A stretch of DNA of 64,000 nt from Fusicatenibacter sp. (GCA_017887445.1 JAGHIA010000161.1:1-64000), one strand, 5' to 3'; numbered from the stretch's first letter, positions 1-10,404 are shown. Translations and numbers: made by a program. Notes: generated by a model not told the origin, from the letters alone.

Positions 1-536
1 GGGGACCGGCGCAATTCGACAGGAATGCCTGATGCATTCCCGTCTCAGTGCGCCTCGGACTCAGGACATGAAGTCCTTCGTCCGCCCCGTCCGGCGGGAC
101 TTTGGCGCGTTAAGATTTTCTCGCGTCTTCGCAGACGCCCCCTTGCGCCCCACGCCCTCTCCCCCGCTCCGCTTTCTGGCTTTCTCTTTTCACCGGATTT
201 CGGCTCTGGTTGGGGTGGCCGGGTGTTTGCGGCGATTGTCTGGCTTTTGCGAAGACCAGAAAGAAGGCCTGGGCCGGCGGCATGTGGGGTTGGCGGGCAT
301 CTGTGGGAAGGCAGGAAAATCTTAACGTGCCGGAGGCGTTCCGGACGGGGCGGACAAAGGGCTTCACGCCCTGAGTCCGAGGCGCACTGAGACGGGAATG
401 CATCAGGCATTCCTGTCGAATTGCGCCGGTCCCCGTCCGGAACGCCTCCGGGACGTTTAGATTTTCCGCCTTTCCACAGCCGCCCGCCAACCCCACATGC
501 CGCCGGCCCAGGCCTTCTTTCGTCCGCCCTAAACAA
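1..536. repeat. GC-rich inverted-repeat element; arms facing each other, related to the element at 28180-28432
   Basis: 'ggggaccggcgcaattcgacaggaatgcctgatgcattcccgtctcagtgcgcctcggactca' at the left recurs inverted at ~380-460 and again at ~28260-28325; spurious ORFs on both strands encode the same peptide (MPDAFPSQCASDSG). Confidence 0.85.
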
Positions 537-541
537 AAAAT

Positions 542-820
542 CTAGTCGTTATCAGGAAGCAGTTTGATCCGCACCATGATGTTGCGCACAAATTCTCCTT
601 CTTTCAGTTCCAGCTCGCTCTCCGAGCTGGCTGGGGGGATGTCACAGTCTTCCTCTTCAAACTCGGACCAGATCCAGTTGTAAGCTGCGTCAGAGGCATT
701 TTCCAATGCATCCTCCAGATCCGGGCCTTCTGCTTCGCAGCAGGCTAAATCCGGAAAGGTCACATGGTATCCTTCTCCATCTTTTTTCGGAGAGAATACC
801 GCGGGATAAATAAAAGTCAT
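542..820 (-). CDS. HicB-family antitoxin-like protein (type II TA)
   Basis: MTFIYPAVFSPKKDGEGYHVTFPDLACCEAEGPDLEDALENA is a HicB-like fold signature; start trimmed to Met at 820; no HicA seen next to it. Confidence 0.75.
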   Translation of the reverse strand: MTFIYPAVFSPKKDGEGYHVTFPDLACCEAEGPDLEDALENASDAAYNWIWSEFEEEDCDIPPASSESELELKEGEFVRNIMVRIKLLPDND

Positions 821-896
821 TGTTACTCCTTTCGTGGCGCACTGACTGCGCCAATAATGGTAGATCCGGAAGTTTACTTCCAAACTTCTTCTCCTT

Positions 897-1041
897 AGAG
901 CTTATTTGAAAACTGTTTTCTGCAGGATATGTGTCACGGTTTGTGGGGAATTTGTTCCAAAATCGGGAGGCTTGAACTGTTACCAAATTCCACGCAAAGT
1001 GCGGCGTACAGATTACAGGAATGAATTTTCAAACACGCTCT
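897..1041. repeat. MITE-like imperfect hairpin with TATTTGAAAA/TTTTCAAACACGCTCT ends
   Basis: agagcttatttgaaaa...ttttcaaacacgctct; ~57-nt imperfect arms; partial copies at 1637-1692, 36676-36738, 53131-53150. Confidence 0.65.
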
Positions 1042-1057
1042 ACCGTTGCGAACGGTC

Positions 1058-1573
1058 TTATTCTTTTTCTGGTGTATATGCGTCGATAATCTCCGCCATA
1101 TACATAAAGTGGAAATCTTTCTCCGGATACCAGCGGTCGATCTCCTCCTGGCCTAAAAAGCATTCCGGTTTCATTTCCTGTACATAAAGCTTTTTGCATA
1201 CAAGAACCAGTAACGCTTCCTCAAAGGTTACTTGTCCATCCACTTTTGTAACATGAAGGCCGGATTTCTCGATCTTGTCCGGCATTTCTCTGCCGGAAAC
1301 GGAACCAAGCAGTCCCATCGCCTTCTTTTCTTCTCCGCCGAAGAATGTAAGTGTGAACGTATCCGCCGCGTCGACAAATTCCTTTGTATATCTCTGAGGA
1401 CGAATGTATGCGGTCGCAACCGTCTTTCCCCACATAATGCCCATTGCGCCCCAGGACGCGGTCATTGTATTGACTATCCCGTCTTTTTCTGCCGTGATCA
1501 GCATCCATTCGTCGCCAATGGCCTGAAATACATTGTTGTTCAGTTCTTTTACAGATTTTTTGCTCCAGTTCAT
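1058..1573 (-). CDS. Flavin reductase family protein
   Basis: 171 aa; NTMTASWGAMGIMWGKTVATAYIRPQRYTKEF pattern of flavin reductase-like FMN-binding domain. Confidence 0.8.
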   Translation of the reverse strand: MNWSKKSVKELNNNVFQAIGDEWMLITAEKDGIVNTMTASWGAMGIMWGKTVATAYIRPQRYTKEFVDAADTFTLTFFGGEEKKAMGLLGSVSGREMPDKIEKSGLHVTKVDGQVTFEEALLVLVCKKLYVQEMKPECFLGQEEIDRWYPEKDFHFMYMAEIIDAYTPEKE

Positions 1574-1750
1574 GTTGATTCCTCTTTTCTATATATTTTT
1601 TAGTAATTGTTCAGCTGGCTAAATAATTACTAAAATTCCACGCAAAGCGGGGTGTGCAGATTGCAGGAATGAATTTTCAAACACGCTCTAATATTATATT
1701 CCACTCTTGGCCAAATTTCAATCCGGAGTGTATTTGAACGATTACACGCT

Positions 1751-2401
1751 CTAATCTTTCATCCGCTCCATAATCTTGCAGAAAAGGATTCCCGCCAGCG
1801 TGCTGACTGCCGTTGCGGCGATCGCCGGCCCTACCACGGCCACAGGATTCACGCTTCCATACTGTCCCCGATAAGCAATAACATTGACAGGGATCAACTG
1901 GAGAGAGGATATGTTTACAATGAGAAACGTACACATTTCCTGGCTGGCCGTTCCTCTTGGCATACCATTTTTGTTCTTTTGCTTACGTCTTTCTTTGCCT
2001 CCATAGGAATCCTCCTTTGGATTCCATCGGCGTTCTTCCTCCAGCCGCTCCAGCTCCTCCATGGCCTTCAGTCCCGCGGGAGTCGCCGCTGCGCCCAGAC
2101 CGAAAAAATTCGCGATCATATTGACAGAAATCGCTTCCAGCGCCGGATGGCCTTCGGGAATACGCGGAAACAGAAAACGCAGCAGCGGGCGGATCTTTCC
2201 TGTCACCCAATCAATAATTCCCGCGCCCGACGCAATCTCCATCAACCCGGACCACATAGCCGTCACACCAAGCAGAGCGATCGCGAGAGTTACCGCTTCC
2301 TTCGACGCACCAATCGCTCCATTTGTCACTGCGTCCAGATTTCCGGTCAATGCGCCATAGATAATTCCAACAATCAGCATTCCGCCCCAAAGATAATTCA
2401 T
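1751..2401 (-). CDS. spmA: Spore maturation protein A (nucleoside recognition domain)
   Basis: MNYLWGGMLIVGIIYGALTGN...NMIANFFGLGAAATPAGLKAMEEL typical of SpmA. Confidence 0.88.
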   Translation of the reverse strand: MNYLWGGMLIVGIIYGALTGNLDAVTNGAIGASKEAVTLAIALLGVTAMWSGLMEIASGAGIIDWVTGKIRPLLRFLFPRIPEGHPALEAISVNMIANFFGLGAAATPAGLKAMEELERLEEERRWNPKEDSYGGKERRKQKNKNGMPRGTASQEMCTFLIVNISSLQLIPVNVIAYRGQYGSVNPVAVVGPAIAATAVSTLAGILFCKIMERMKD

Positions 2402-2593
2402 CCTATCATCCTTCCGGTTCTCCTGTGAACCAAAGCGTGTTTAAAACTTGCCGTTCCAAAAGCCGTCCGCTGCAAGGTTCAAACATCCTCCTGTCGGTTT
2501 CACAGAAAACGCAGGTTTTTCTTATTTATATGAATCTCTCTGCTTTTCCAGACCAATGCGTCAAATAAAAAATCAACTTATCTTCGTCAATCC

Positions 2594-2737
2594 GTAACAG
2601 TTCAGCGTTGCTGAACGATTACACGCTTCGCGATGCACAGAAACTGCATTTCATGCAGTTTCGCGCTGCAGGCCCCGGGATTTTCGCACATTCTGTGCGA
2701 AAACACCTCGCGGGACAGTGGCAGGCTGAACTGTTAC
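2594..2737. repeat. Intergenic palindromic element, cassette A (copy 1)
   Basis: gtaacagttcagcgttgctgaac...gatgcacagaaactgcatttcatgcagtttcgcgctgcaggcc...ctgaactgttac; same 144-bp length as copies at 3664 and 4913. Confidence 0.9.
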
Positions 2738-2738
2738 G

Positions 2739-3593
2739 TCACTCCTCCTCAGAATGCTCCACCAGATACTGATAAACCTCCCGCTTCTTCATCCCCCGGT
2801 CCCTGGCCACCAGCTTCATGGCCTCTTTCCGGCCGATGCCCTGGCGTTCATACTGTTTCATATGCTCCTCAATAGAAATCTGCTCCCAGGCCGCCTGTGC
2901 TTCCTGCTCCATCTCCCTGCGGCTTCTGCCCTCCAGGACAAGCACGCACTCGCCCAGCGGCTTTGTCATCCGGTAATGCTCCAGCGCCTCCTGGATGGTG
3001 GTGACAAACGCTGTCTCATGTTTCTTCGTCAGCTCCCTGCAGACGGTCAGCCGCCGGTCTCCCAGGGTTTCCAGCAATTCCTCCAGAGTTTTCACCAGCC
3101 GGTGGGGCGCTTCGTAAATGATGATCGTCCGCGTCTCCGTCCGCAGTTCTTCCAGCACCTGCTGCCGCTCTTTCTTTTCCGCCGGAAGAAATGCCTCAAA
3201 GCAGAATCTGCGTGTGGAAAGTCCCGACAGTGTCAGAGCAGTGACGCAGGCGCACGCACCTGGCAGAGAAGTTACCGCCACACCGGCCTCGTAGGCCATT
3301 TTCACCAGCTCCTCGCCCGGATCGGAAATTCCCGGCATCCCGGCGTCGGTGATCAGGGCCACGTTCTTTCCCTCCAGCAGCTGGCCGATCAGATATCTTC
3401 CCTTGTCTATCTTGTTATATTCATGGTAACTGGTCATTGGCGTGTGGATCTCGAAATGGTTCAGCAGCCGGATACTGTTCCTCGTATCCTCCGCCGCGAT
3501 CAGATCCACTTCCTTCAGTATGCGAATAACCCGGAAGGTCATATCTTCCAGATTTCCGATGGGCGTCGCGCATAAATACAATGTTCCCGCCAT
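2739..3593 (-). CDS. rsmI: 16S rRNA (cytidine(1402)-2'-O)-methyltransferase
   Basis: MAGTLYLCATPIGNLEDMTFRVIRILKEVDLIAAEDTRNS; GMPGISDPG motif. Confidence 0.95.
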   Translation of the reverse strand: MAGTLYLCATPIGNLEDMTFRVIRILKEVDLIAAEDTRNSIRLLNHFEIHTPMTSYHEYNKIDKGRYLIGQLLEGKNVALITDAGMPGISDPGEELVKMAYEAGVAVTSLPGACACVTALTLSGLSTRRFCFEAFLPAEKKERQQVLEELRTETRTIIIYEAPHRLVKTLEELLETLGDRRLTVCRELTKKHETAFVTTIQEALEHYRMTKPLGECVLVLEGRSRREMEQEAQAAWEQISIEEHMKQYERQGIGRKEAMKLVARDRGMKKREVYQYLVEHSEEE

Positions 3594-3663
3594 AGCTTCC
3601 TCCTGTATCCGTAATGATTTCAGTAACTATTCAGCTGGCTGAATAGTATAAACCATTTTATTT

Positions 3664-3807
3664 GTAACAGTTCAGCGTTGTTGAACGATTATACGCTTCG
3701 CGATGCACAGAAACTGCATTTCATGCAGTTTCGCGCTGCAGGCCTGGGGATTTTCGCACATTCTGTGCGAAAACACCTCGCGGGAAAATGGCAGGCTGAA
3801 CTGTTAC
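3664..3807. repeat. Intergenic palindromic element, cassette A (copy 2)
   Basis: near-identical to 2594-2737. Confidence 0.9.
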
Positions 3808-3930
3808 TGTTACTTTTATTTATCTTTATATTTCATTTGCTTTTCATTCCGCGCCTTCATCCATAAAACGCGGAAATGAAATAGAATAGCATTTAAAATG
3901 GACTATAATAGTTACTGATTTTTAACCCAC

Positions 3931-4692
3931 TCAGCGCCCGTCGCCGTAAAGGATCCGGATATCCTCCGTATAGACTCCCGGCCGTTCATACACGATCAGC
4001 GGTTTCTCCACGGTGATTCTCGGCTTCCCGCCTTTCACCGCCTCCAGCAGCACCAGATTCGGCTCCTTGTCCACGAACGGATACACCAGCTGCATTCGCT
4101 TTGGCTCCAGTCCCCGCTGCTTCAGCGCAAACATGATCTCCGCCAGACGGAACGGACGGTGTACCAGATAAAAACGTCCGCCCGGCTCCAGCACCCTGGC
4201 CGCAGCCTTTGCGATATCCTCAAAACTGCACAGCACCTCATGTCTGGCGATCATCTTCGCCCGGTTGGCGTTGGTCAGTCCGTGGTTTCCCGTCATATAC
4301 GGCGGATTGCAGGTCACTGCCTGAAAGGATGCCGCCGGAAAATATTCTTCCGTCCTGCACACATCCCCCTCCACAATATCGATCCACTCTTCCAACCCAT
4401 TGTACTCCACACTTCTCCTGGCCATATCTGCACTGTCGTGCTGGATTTCCAGACCAGTAAAATGACGGCCTCTGGTTTTTGCTTTCAGTAAAATCGGCAC
4501 GATTCCCGATCCTGTACAGAAATCCAGCGCCCGCTCTCCCTCCTTCACCCGCGCGTAGGAGGCCAGCAGCACTGCGTCAATGCCATAGCAAAACTGCTCC
4601 GGATTCTGTATCATCCAATAACCATTCTGCAGATCGTCCAGCCGTTCGCCTGGCCGGATCAGCGTCTCCCTTTGCTCCTGTTTCTTATCCAT
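3931..4692 (-). CDS. tRNA1(Val) (adenine(37)-N6)-methyltransferase-like protein
   Basis: LDFCTGSGIVPILL SAM-binding motif and NPPY motif (VTCNPPYMTGNHGL); start trimmed to MDKKQEQRETLIRPGERLDDLQ. Confidence 0.85.
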   Translation of the reverse strand: MDKKQEQRETLIRPGERLDDLQNGYWMIQNPEQFCYGIDAVLLASYARVKEGERALDFCTGSGIVPILLKAKTRGRHFTGLEIQHDSADMARRSVEYNGLEEWIDIVEGDVCRTEEYFPAASFQAVTCNPPYMTGNHGLTNANRAKMIARHEVLCSFEDIAKAAARVLEPGGRFYLVHRPFRLAEIMFALKQRGLEPKRMQLVYPFVDKEPNLVLLEAVKGGKPRITVEKPLIVYERPGVYTEDIRILYGDGR

Positions 4693-4912
4693 GTTTCTTC
4701 CTTTCCTTTGACCCATGAAACACAAAACTGCCGCAAAACAGATGCCATTCCTCTCTCCGGAACAATGTTCCCGGGAAAGTGAAAAACTCCGCAGCAAGCT
4801 GCGGGGTTTTTGACCCTCGCGGCAATCTCCAAACGGCCATGCAAGCATGTCCACTTGGCTCGTTGCCCGCGGGAATAAAACATCTCTTTTGCGGCAGTCC
4901 CTTACGGATTTT

Positions 4913-5056
4913 GTAACAGTTCAGCGTTGCTGAACTATTACACGCTTCGCGATGCACAGAAACTGCATTTCATGCAGTTTCGCGCTGCAGGCCTCGGGAT
5001 TCTCGCACATTCTGTGCGAAAACACCTCGCGGGATAGTGGCAGGCTGAACTGTTAC
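4913..5056. repeat. Intergenic palindromic element, cassette A (copy 3)
   Basis: near-identical to 2594-2737. Confidence 0.9.
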
Positions 5057-5120
5057 CGGATTTTTATTTCGCTGGCTGAAGCGTTACCCGTTACGTTTAC
5101 GGCTGCCGTGAATCGTAACT

Positions 5121-6032
5121 TTACTCCTCCAGTTTCTCCAACTCCCGCATCTCCTCCGCGGAAAGCTGTTCCTCTGATTTTTTATCTTTTTTCCTGTCCT
5201 TTGACTTGTCTTTCTTATTCTTGGGGCGGAATTTCAATTCTCCTACGGGATATTCCCGGATTTCTTTTTCATCGTTGACATCCACAAGAACCTTTACCAG
5301 CTGGCGCAGTACATTGACTCCCGTCACCTCGCCCTTCAGGTTTTCCGGGGTGATCACAGAATCTCCCATGTTTGGCAGTTTTTTGTTCAGGTATTCATAG
5401 GTGTCCTGCTCATTTTTCAGACAGCACATCAGCCGGCCGCAGACGCCTGAAATTTTTGTCGGATTCAGGGAAAGATTCTGCTCCTTTGCCATTTTAATGG
5501 AAACCGGCGCGAACTCCGAAAGGTAGGTGTGGCAGCACAGCGGCCGGCCGCAGATTCCCATGCCTCCCAGGATCTTCGTCTCATCCCGGACACCGATCTG
5601 CCGCAGCTCAATCCTCGTCTTAAACACTGCCGCCAGATCCTTTACCAGCTCACGGAAATCAATCCTTCCGTCGGCGGTAAAGTAAAACAGCACCTTGTTA
5701 TTGTCAAAGGTATATTCCGCGTCGATGAGCTTCATGTCCAGCTCATGCTCCCGGATCTTTTTCTGACAGATTTGAAAGGCTTCCCGTTCTTTCTTCCGGT
5801 TGGCTTCCTCTTTTGCGTCGTCCTTCGGCGTCGCCAGGCGGATGACCTCCTTCAGCGGCTGAATGACTTTTTCATCCTCCACTTCCTTGGGGCCCAGCAC
5901 CACATGGCCGTATTCCACGCCTCTCGCCGTCTCCACAATGACATGGTCGCCGACACATATATCAAAACTTTTCGGTGAAAAATAATATACCTTTCCCACG
6001 TTGCGGAAACGTACTCCGATAATTTTTATCAT
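5121..6032 (-). CDS. ricT: PSP1 domain protein, RicT/YaaT
   Basis: IIGVRFRNVGKVYYFSP...IRFR/GGMGICGRPLCCHTYL...GVCGRLMCCLKNEQ cysteine motifs of PSP1/YaaT. Confidence 0.92.
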   Translation of the reverse strand: MIKIIGVRFRNVGKVYYFSPKSFDICVGDHVIVETARGVEYGHVVLGPKEVEDEKVIQPLKEVIRLATPKDDAKEEANRKKEREAFQICQKKIREHELDMKLIDAEYTFDNNKVLFYFTADGRIDFRELVKDLAAVFKTRIELRQIGVRDETKILGGMGICGRPLCCHTYLSEFAPVSIKMAKEQNLSLNPTKISGVCGRLMCCLKNEQDTYEYLNKKLPNMGDSVITPENLKGEVTGVNVLRQLVKVLVDVNDEKEIREYPVGELKFRPKNKKDKSKDRKKDKKSEEQLSAEEMRELEKLEE

Positions 6033-6035
6033 TCC

Positions 6036-7034
6036 TTAATTCTCCTTGATCGTGAGGAACAGAAGTTCCATCGTCAGTTCGAAATTTACATTCGCCTTCA
6101 GACGTACTCCCGCCGTCTGTATCGCACTGATAATGCGCTCCAGACCCTCATATGAACTTCTCTTAGCGCGGTCGCGGATGGCGCCCAGCTCCTGCTTGAA
6201 CACCAGCGAATCCACTTCCCGTGTGGCCTTAAACAACAGAACGTCGCGGAACCACATGGAAAAGATATCCAGATAATCCTGAATATTATCTTTTTCGGCG
6301 GTCATTCTTTTTACCGCCTCCACCAGCTCGTAGAGCTGCATATTCTGCGCGTATTTTACCAGCCGCAGAGCGTTCTCCATCACATCCCCATATTCTTCGG
6401 AGGACGCGATCCTCACCGCCTTGCCGATATTTCCCTGGGCAAAGGAAGCGTCTACCTCCGCCTGATAATCCGGAATGTGCATCCGTTCCATCAGATACGT
6501 TTTTACCAGATTATCGCTGACCGGTTTTAAATTCAGAATAACACAGCGGGAAGAAATCGTCGGAAGAAGTGAATCCGGATTGTCCGCAAGCAGGAGAATA
6601 ATCGCGTAGGCCGGCGGCTCCTCAATGGTTTTCAAAAGAGCGTTCTGGGCCTGCAGCGTCATTTTCTGCGCTTCATTGACAATATAAACTTTGTAGCGGC
6701 TTTCATAGGGACGAATGGAAACGTCGTCGATCAGCTGCTGCCGGATCTCCTCGATTCCGATGGAATTCGGCTTCTCGTGTGTGATATTAATGATATCCGG
6801 GTGATTCTTGCTGAGCGCTTTCTTGCAGGACGTACACTGCATACATGGTTCGATTCCCTGCGTTTCACACTGGAGCGTCATCGCGAACAAAGAAGCCAAA
6901 AGCTTCTTCCCGGAACCGTGTTCCCCGCCGAAAATGTAGGCGTGGGATACCTTATTCATCTTAACCGCATTCTGCAGATGGGCGATAATCTCCTCATGAC
7001 CTGCCACATCTTTAAATCCCTGCATACTCATCAC
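6036..7034 (-). CDS. holB: DNA polymerase III subunit delta'
   Basis: HAYIFGGEHGSGKK Walker A; CMQCTSCKKALSKNHPDI; NALLKTIEEPP. Confidence 0.92.
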   Translation of the reverse strand: MMSMQGFKDVAGHEEIIAHLQNAVKMNKVSHAYIFGGEHGSGKKLLASLFAMTLQCETQGIEPCMQCTSCKKALSKNHPDIINITHEKPNSIGIEEIRQQLIDDVSIRPYESRYKVYIVNEAQKMTLQAQNALLKTIEEPPAYAIILLLADNPDSLLPTISSRCVILNLKPVSDNLVKTYLMERMHIPDYQAEVDASFAQGNIGKAVRIASSEEYGDVMENALRLVKYAQNMQLYELVEAVKRMTAEKDNIQDYLDIFSMWFRDVLLFKATREVDSLVFKQELGAIRDRAKRSSYEGLERIISAIQTAGVRLKANVNFELTMELLFLTIKEN

Positions 7035-7086
7035 CTCCTGGCATCATCACAGGTTGCTTGTTATAACGATTCTGCTATTCATTATA

Positions 7087-7683
7087 TCACAATTTTTTTA
7101 CTTGTTCCACAAAATTCTGAATTTCAGAAAAACAGTCCTCCAGCGCTCCATTGTTATAAAAACGGTGTGTGATGCCCGCCTTTCCAATCTTTTCCTCGGA
7201 AAAATCCTCACAGTCGGCCAGAAAACGGCGGCACATCTCGGCGTATTTCGGCTCTTCCTGCTTTTTCTCTCTTTGCAGCGCCCGTTCCAGGCGGATACCG
7301 TCGTCCACCTCCACATACAGCGGACACATATGTTCCTCCCCATAATACGCTTTCAGCTTTTCATAGGATTCCAGCGTGCCGATGCCCAGATAACTGTCGT
7401 CATTCAGCGAAATCTGTCCGTCGTCGGCAGTAAAATAATACCATGGCCCGTGAACTGTCTGGTACATCCGCTCCTCAATGATTTTTCCCGCCTGGCGCAG
7501 CTTCTGCAGGTTTTCTTCATCGGTAAAGAAATATTCCCTGCCGTTTTGCTCTCCCTGGCGGATGGGCCGCGTCGTGTACAGAACCAGCGGCCGCAGCTTC
7601 AAATCCTCCTGCTGCTTCAGATATTCATAAATGTGGTCCTTTCCGGACGCACTTTTTCCCATCAGATAAAAAATCTTTCCCAT
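7087..7683 (-). CDS. Guanylate kinase-like protein
   Basis: GKIFYLMGKSASGKDHIYEYL P-loop; YTTRPIRQGEQNGREYFF guanylate-kinase motif. Confidence 0.85.
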   Translation of the reverse strand: MGKIFYLMGKSASGKDHIYEYLKQQEDLKLRPLVLYTTRPIRQGEQNGREYFFTDEENLQKLRQAGKIIEERMYQTVHGPWYYFTADDGQISLNDDSYLGIGTLESYEKLKAYYGEEHMCPLYVEVDDGIRLERALQREKKQEEPKYAEMCRRFLADCEDFSEEKIGKAGITHRFYNNGALEDCFSEIQNFVEQVKKL

Positions 7684-7711
7684 CCCTCAAATCATTGCCT
7701 TTCTCTGTTTT

Positions 7712-7845
7712 GTTACTGTTCACAGTCGTTCACAGTAACTTCGCGGCTCCAATGAAAATCCGCTTTGCGAATGGAAGCCGCTCACACCTGAATCATGTTC
7801 TCACGCCGCAAACAGCAAGTGTTTGCGGCTGCTGTGAATAGTAAC
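7712..7845. repeat. Intergenic palindromic element, cassette C (copy 1)
   Basis: gttactgttcacagtcgttcacagtaacttcgcggctccaatgaaaatccgc...caaacagcaagtgtttgcggctgctgtgaatagtaac. Confidence 0.85.
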
Positions 7846-7866
7846 ACTGTTTTTCCGTCTGAGCAG

Positions 7867-8556
7867 TTACGCCTTAAAGCGGTAACCTACGCCCCAGATC
7901 GTCTCAATATACTGAGGCTTCGCCGTATTAAACTCAATTTTTTCACGGATTTTCTTGATATGCACCGTAACCGTGGCGATATCCCCGATGGATTCCATAT
8001 CCCAGATTTCCCGGAACAGTTCCTCTTTCGTAAACACATGATTGGGATTTTCCGCCAGGAACGTCAGCAGGTCAAACTCCTTGGTTGTAAACTGCTTTTC
8101 CTCGCCATTGACCCACACTCTGCGGGCAGTCTTGTCGATCTTGATCCCGCGGATCTCAATGACATCGTTGACCTTCTGGCCGCTTCCGATCAGCCGGTCA
8201 TATCTGGCCAGATGCGCCTTCACCCGCGCCACCATTTCGCTGGGCGAAAACGGCTTTGTGATATAATCGTCCGCGCCAAGACCCAGGCCGCGGATTTTGT
8301 CGATATCGTCCTTTTTCGCAGATACCATGATGATGGGCATATCCTTCTTTTCCCGTACCTGACGGCAGATCTCAAAGCCGTCCACCTCCGGCAGCATCAG
8401 ATCCAGGATCAGAAGATCATAATCGTCGTTCAACGCCTTATCCAGTCCTGTATCTCCACGGTTTTCAATCTCTACCTCAAATCCGGAAAGCTCCAGATAA
8501 TCCTTTTCCAGATCCGCAATCGCCTCTTCATCCTCAACGATCAATATCTTACTCAT
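7867..8556 (-). CDS. OmpR/VanR-type response regulator
   Basis: MSKILIVEDEEAIADLEKDYLELSGFEVE...LILDLMLPEVDGFEIC; winged-helix C-terminus. Confidence 0.93.
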   Translation of the reverse strand: MSKILIVEDEEAIADLEKDYLELSGFEVEIENRGDTGLDKALNDDYDLLILDLMLPEVDGFEICRQVREKKDMPIIMVSAKKDDIDKIRGLGLGADDYITKPFSPSEMVARVKAHLARYDRLIGSGQKVNDVIEIRGIKIDKTARRVWVNGEEKQFTTKEFDLLTFLAENPNHVFTKEELFREIWDMESIGDIATVTVHIKKIREKIEFNTAKPQYIETIWGVGYRFKA

Positions 8557-10066
8557 GAATCGGTACCTCCTGATATTTTCTAAGTACAAAGTACATGGTC
8601 GTTCCCACGCCTTCCTTGCTGGTCGCCCATACCTTTCCGCCGTGATCCTCCAGGATTTTTTTCACGATGGAAAGTCCAATGCCGCTGCCGCCCCTGGTAG
8701 AATTCCGGGACGCGTCGGTGCGGTAAAACCGGTCAAAAATCTTTACCAGATCCTTGTTGGCAATTCCTTTGCCGTTGTCCTCGATCTCCACCTGAACGAA
8801 GTCGCCCACGTCGCGGAGACGGATATTGATCACCTTGTGGGGTTTATCCATATATTTGATGGAATTGCTGACAATGTTGTTGATGACCCGTTTCAGCTGC
8901 TCGGCGTCGGCAATGACCACCGGCTCCTCCTGCAGATAATTGAAATAGGTCAGATCCACCCCCTGCGCCTCCAGGTCCAGGCTCAGTTCCTCCACACAGT
9001 CCTCAAAATAGTCCGCAATGGGGATTTTCGCAAAAGTATAAGGAATCCTGTTTGTGTCAATCTTGGAATAGAAAGTCAGCTCATTGATCAGACGGTCCAT
9101 CTCGTTGGCTTTATTATAAATGGTCCGGATATATTTGTCCATCTTCTCCGGCGTATTTGCCACACCGTCCATGATTCCCTCCACATATCCCTTCACCGCT
9201 GTGATCGGCGTTTTCAGATCATGGGAGATATTGCTGATCAGTTCTTTGTTTTCTCTGTCAAATTCTACCTTTTCCTCCGCGTTTTCCTTCAGCCGGATGC
9301 GCATCTCCTCGAAGTCCTCGCACAGGTCGTTGATCTCCTTGACACCGCTTCCCTCAACGGTAAAATCCAGGTTTCCCTCTTTGATATTCTGGGTGGCCTT
9401 TTTCAGCTGTTCCAGCGGAGATACAACGCCGCGGTAGATCCAGAAGCTTAAGGCAAAGCTGGTGAACACCAGGATCAGGATCGTGGCGAAAAACATTTCC
9501 TCCCACATGGCCCGCATCTGCGGAAAAATCTGATCCGCCCGCGTTACGATAAAAATGCTTCCGTCGCTGCCGTCGGAAAAGTTGAAATCAACCCGCTTTA
9601 TCAGCTCCTGCTCGTCGCTGTGGAAATAAATACCGCCCTCCGTCTCAACGCCAGGCTCTCCGTAACTTGGCAGCAGCTGAAGAAGCTCGCTGTCCGATAC
9701 AGTCTCCGACCCGTTGAAAAAAATCGTATTATCCTTTTTCACAGCAAGAAACGACGCGTCCTTTAAAAGCTTGGCATTCAGTTTTTCCAGATATCCGGCA
9801 TCTTCCAGCTCCTCCGCTCCATCTTCGGCTTTGGCTGCAAGCTCCTTGTATTCTCTGGATGTCAGCGCGTCCAGCATCAGCGTATTGTTGGAGATCATCT
9901 CGTAGGTCGCGTTTTCAATTCCATACTGCTCCCCGATCACCCGGACCTTGTACTGCGAAAAAAGATAGAACGTAATCCCGCACAGGATGATCGGAACAAA
10001 AATTGTAATAAAAAAGGAAATGATCACCCTGGTTCTCAGTTTCATAGTTTTATTATGACCATTCAT
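8549..10066 (-). CDS. Sensor histidine kinase (HAMP, HisKA, HATPase)
   Basis: NISHDLKTPITAVKGYVEG H-box; GGSGIGLSIVKKILEDHGG G-box; two N-terminal hydrophobic segments. Confidence 0.93.
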   Translation of the reverse strand: MNGHNKTMKLRTRVIISFFITIFVPIILCGITFYLFSQYKVRVIGEQYGIENATYEMISNNTLMLDALTSREYKELAAKAEDGAEELEDAGYLEKLNAKLLKDASFLAVKKDNTIFFNGSETVSDSELLQLLPSYGEPGVETEGGIYFHSDEQELIKRVDFNFSDGSDGSIFIVTRADQIFPQMRAMWEEMFFATILILVFTSFALSFWIYRGVVSPLEQLKKATQNIKEGNLDFTVEGSGVKEINDLCEDFEEMRIRLKENAEEKVEFDRENKELISNISHDLKTPITAVKGYVEGIMDGVANTPEKMDKYIRTIYNKANEMDRLINELTFYSKIDTNRIPYTFAKIPIADYFEDCVEELSLDLEAQGVDLTYFNYLQEEPVVIADAEQLKRVINNIVSNSIKYMDKPHKVINIRLRDVGDFVQVEIEDNGKGIANKDLVKIFDRFYRTDASRNSTRGGSGIGLSIVKKILEDHGGKVWATSKEGVGTTMYFVLRKYQEVPIHE

Positions 10067-10404
10067 ACTGTTTTCCGTCCTGTCTGTCTTATTTTTTTCG
10101 GGAACAGCAACAGAGTTTTGTTATTGTCTCGGAAATCAGCGGGAAAACGCTTCTGCTCCGGGAGACAGCAACAAAACTCTGCTGTTGTTCTGATTCCGTC
10201 TGTCAGACTTATGTTCATTATAGCATACGGGGTCTGGTTTTGTCCGTTAAGTAACTGAGATATTTATAAATTTTCTATAAATCTGTGGGGGACGAAAGCG
10301 TCCCGGGCCCGGCGTCCTGTGCGTTTGGAGGGCGGCTGTGGGAGGATTTCTTTTATGAAAATCAATTTAATTTTTAGTGTATTACGAATATAAATCACCT
10401 TTTC

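Noticed and set aside
25-536. Overlapping ORFs on both strands (121, 97, 163, 128 aa)
   Set aside because: They arise from the GC-rich inverted repeat; the same peptide is read from both arms, with no RBS or family resemblance
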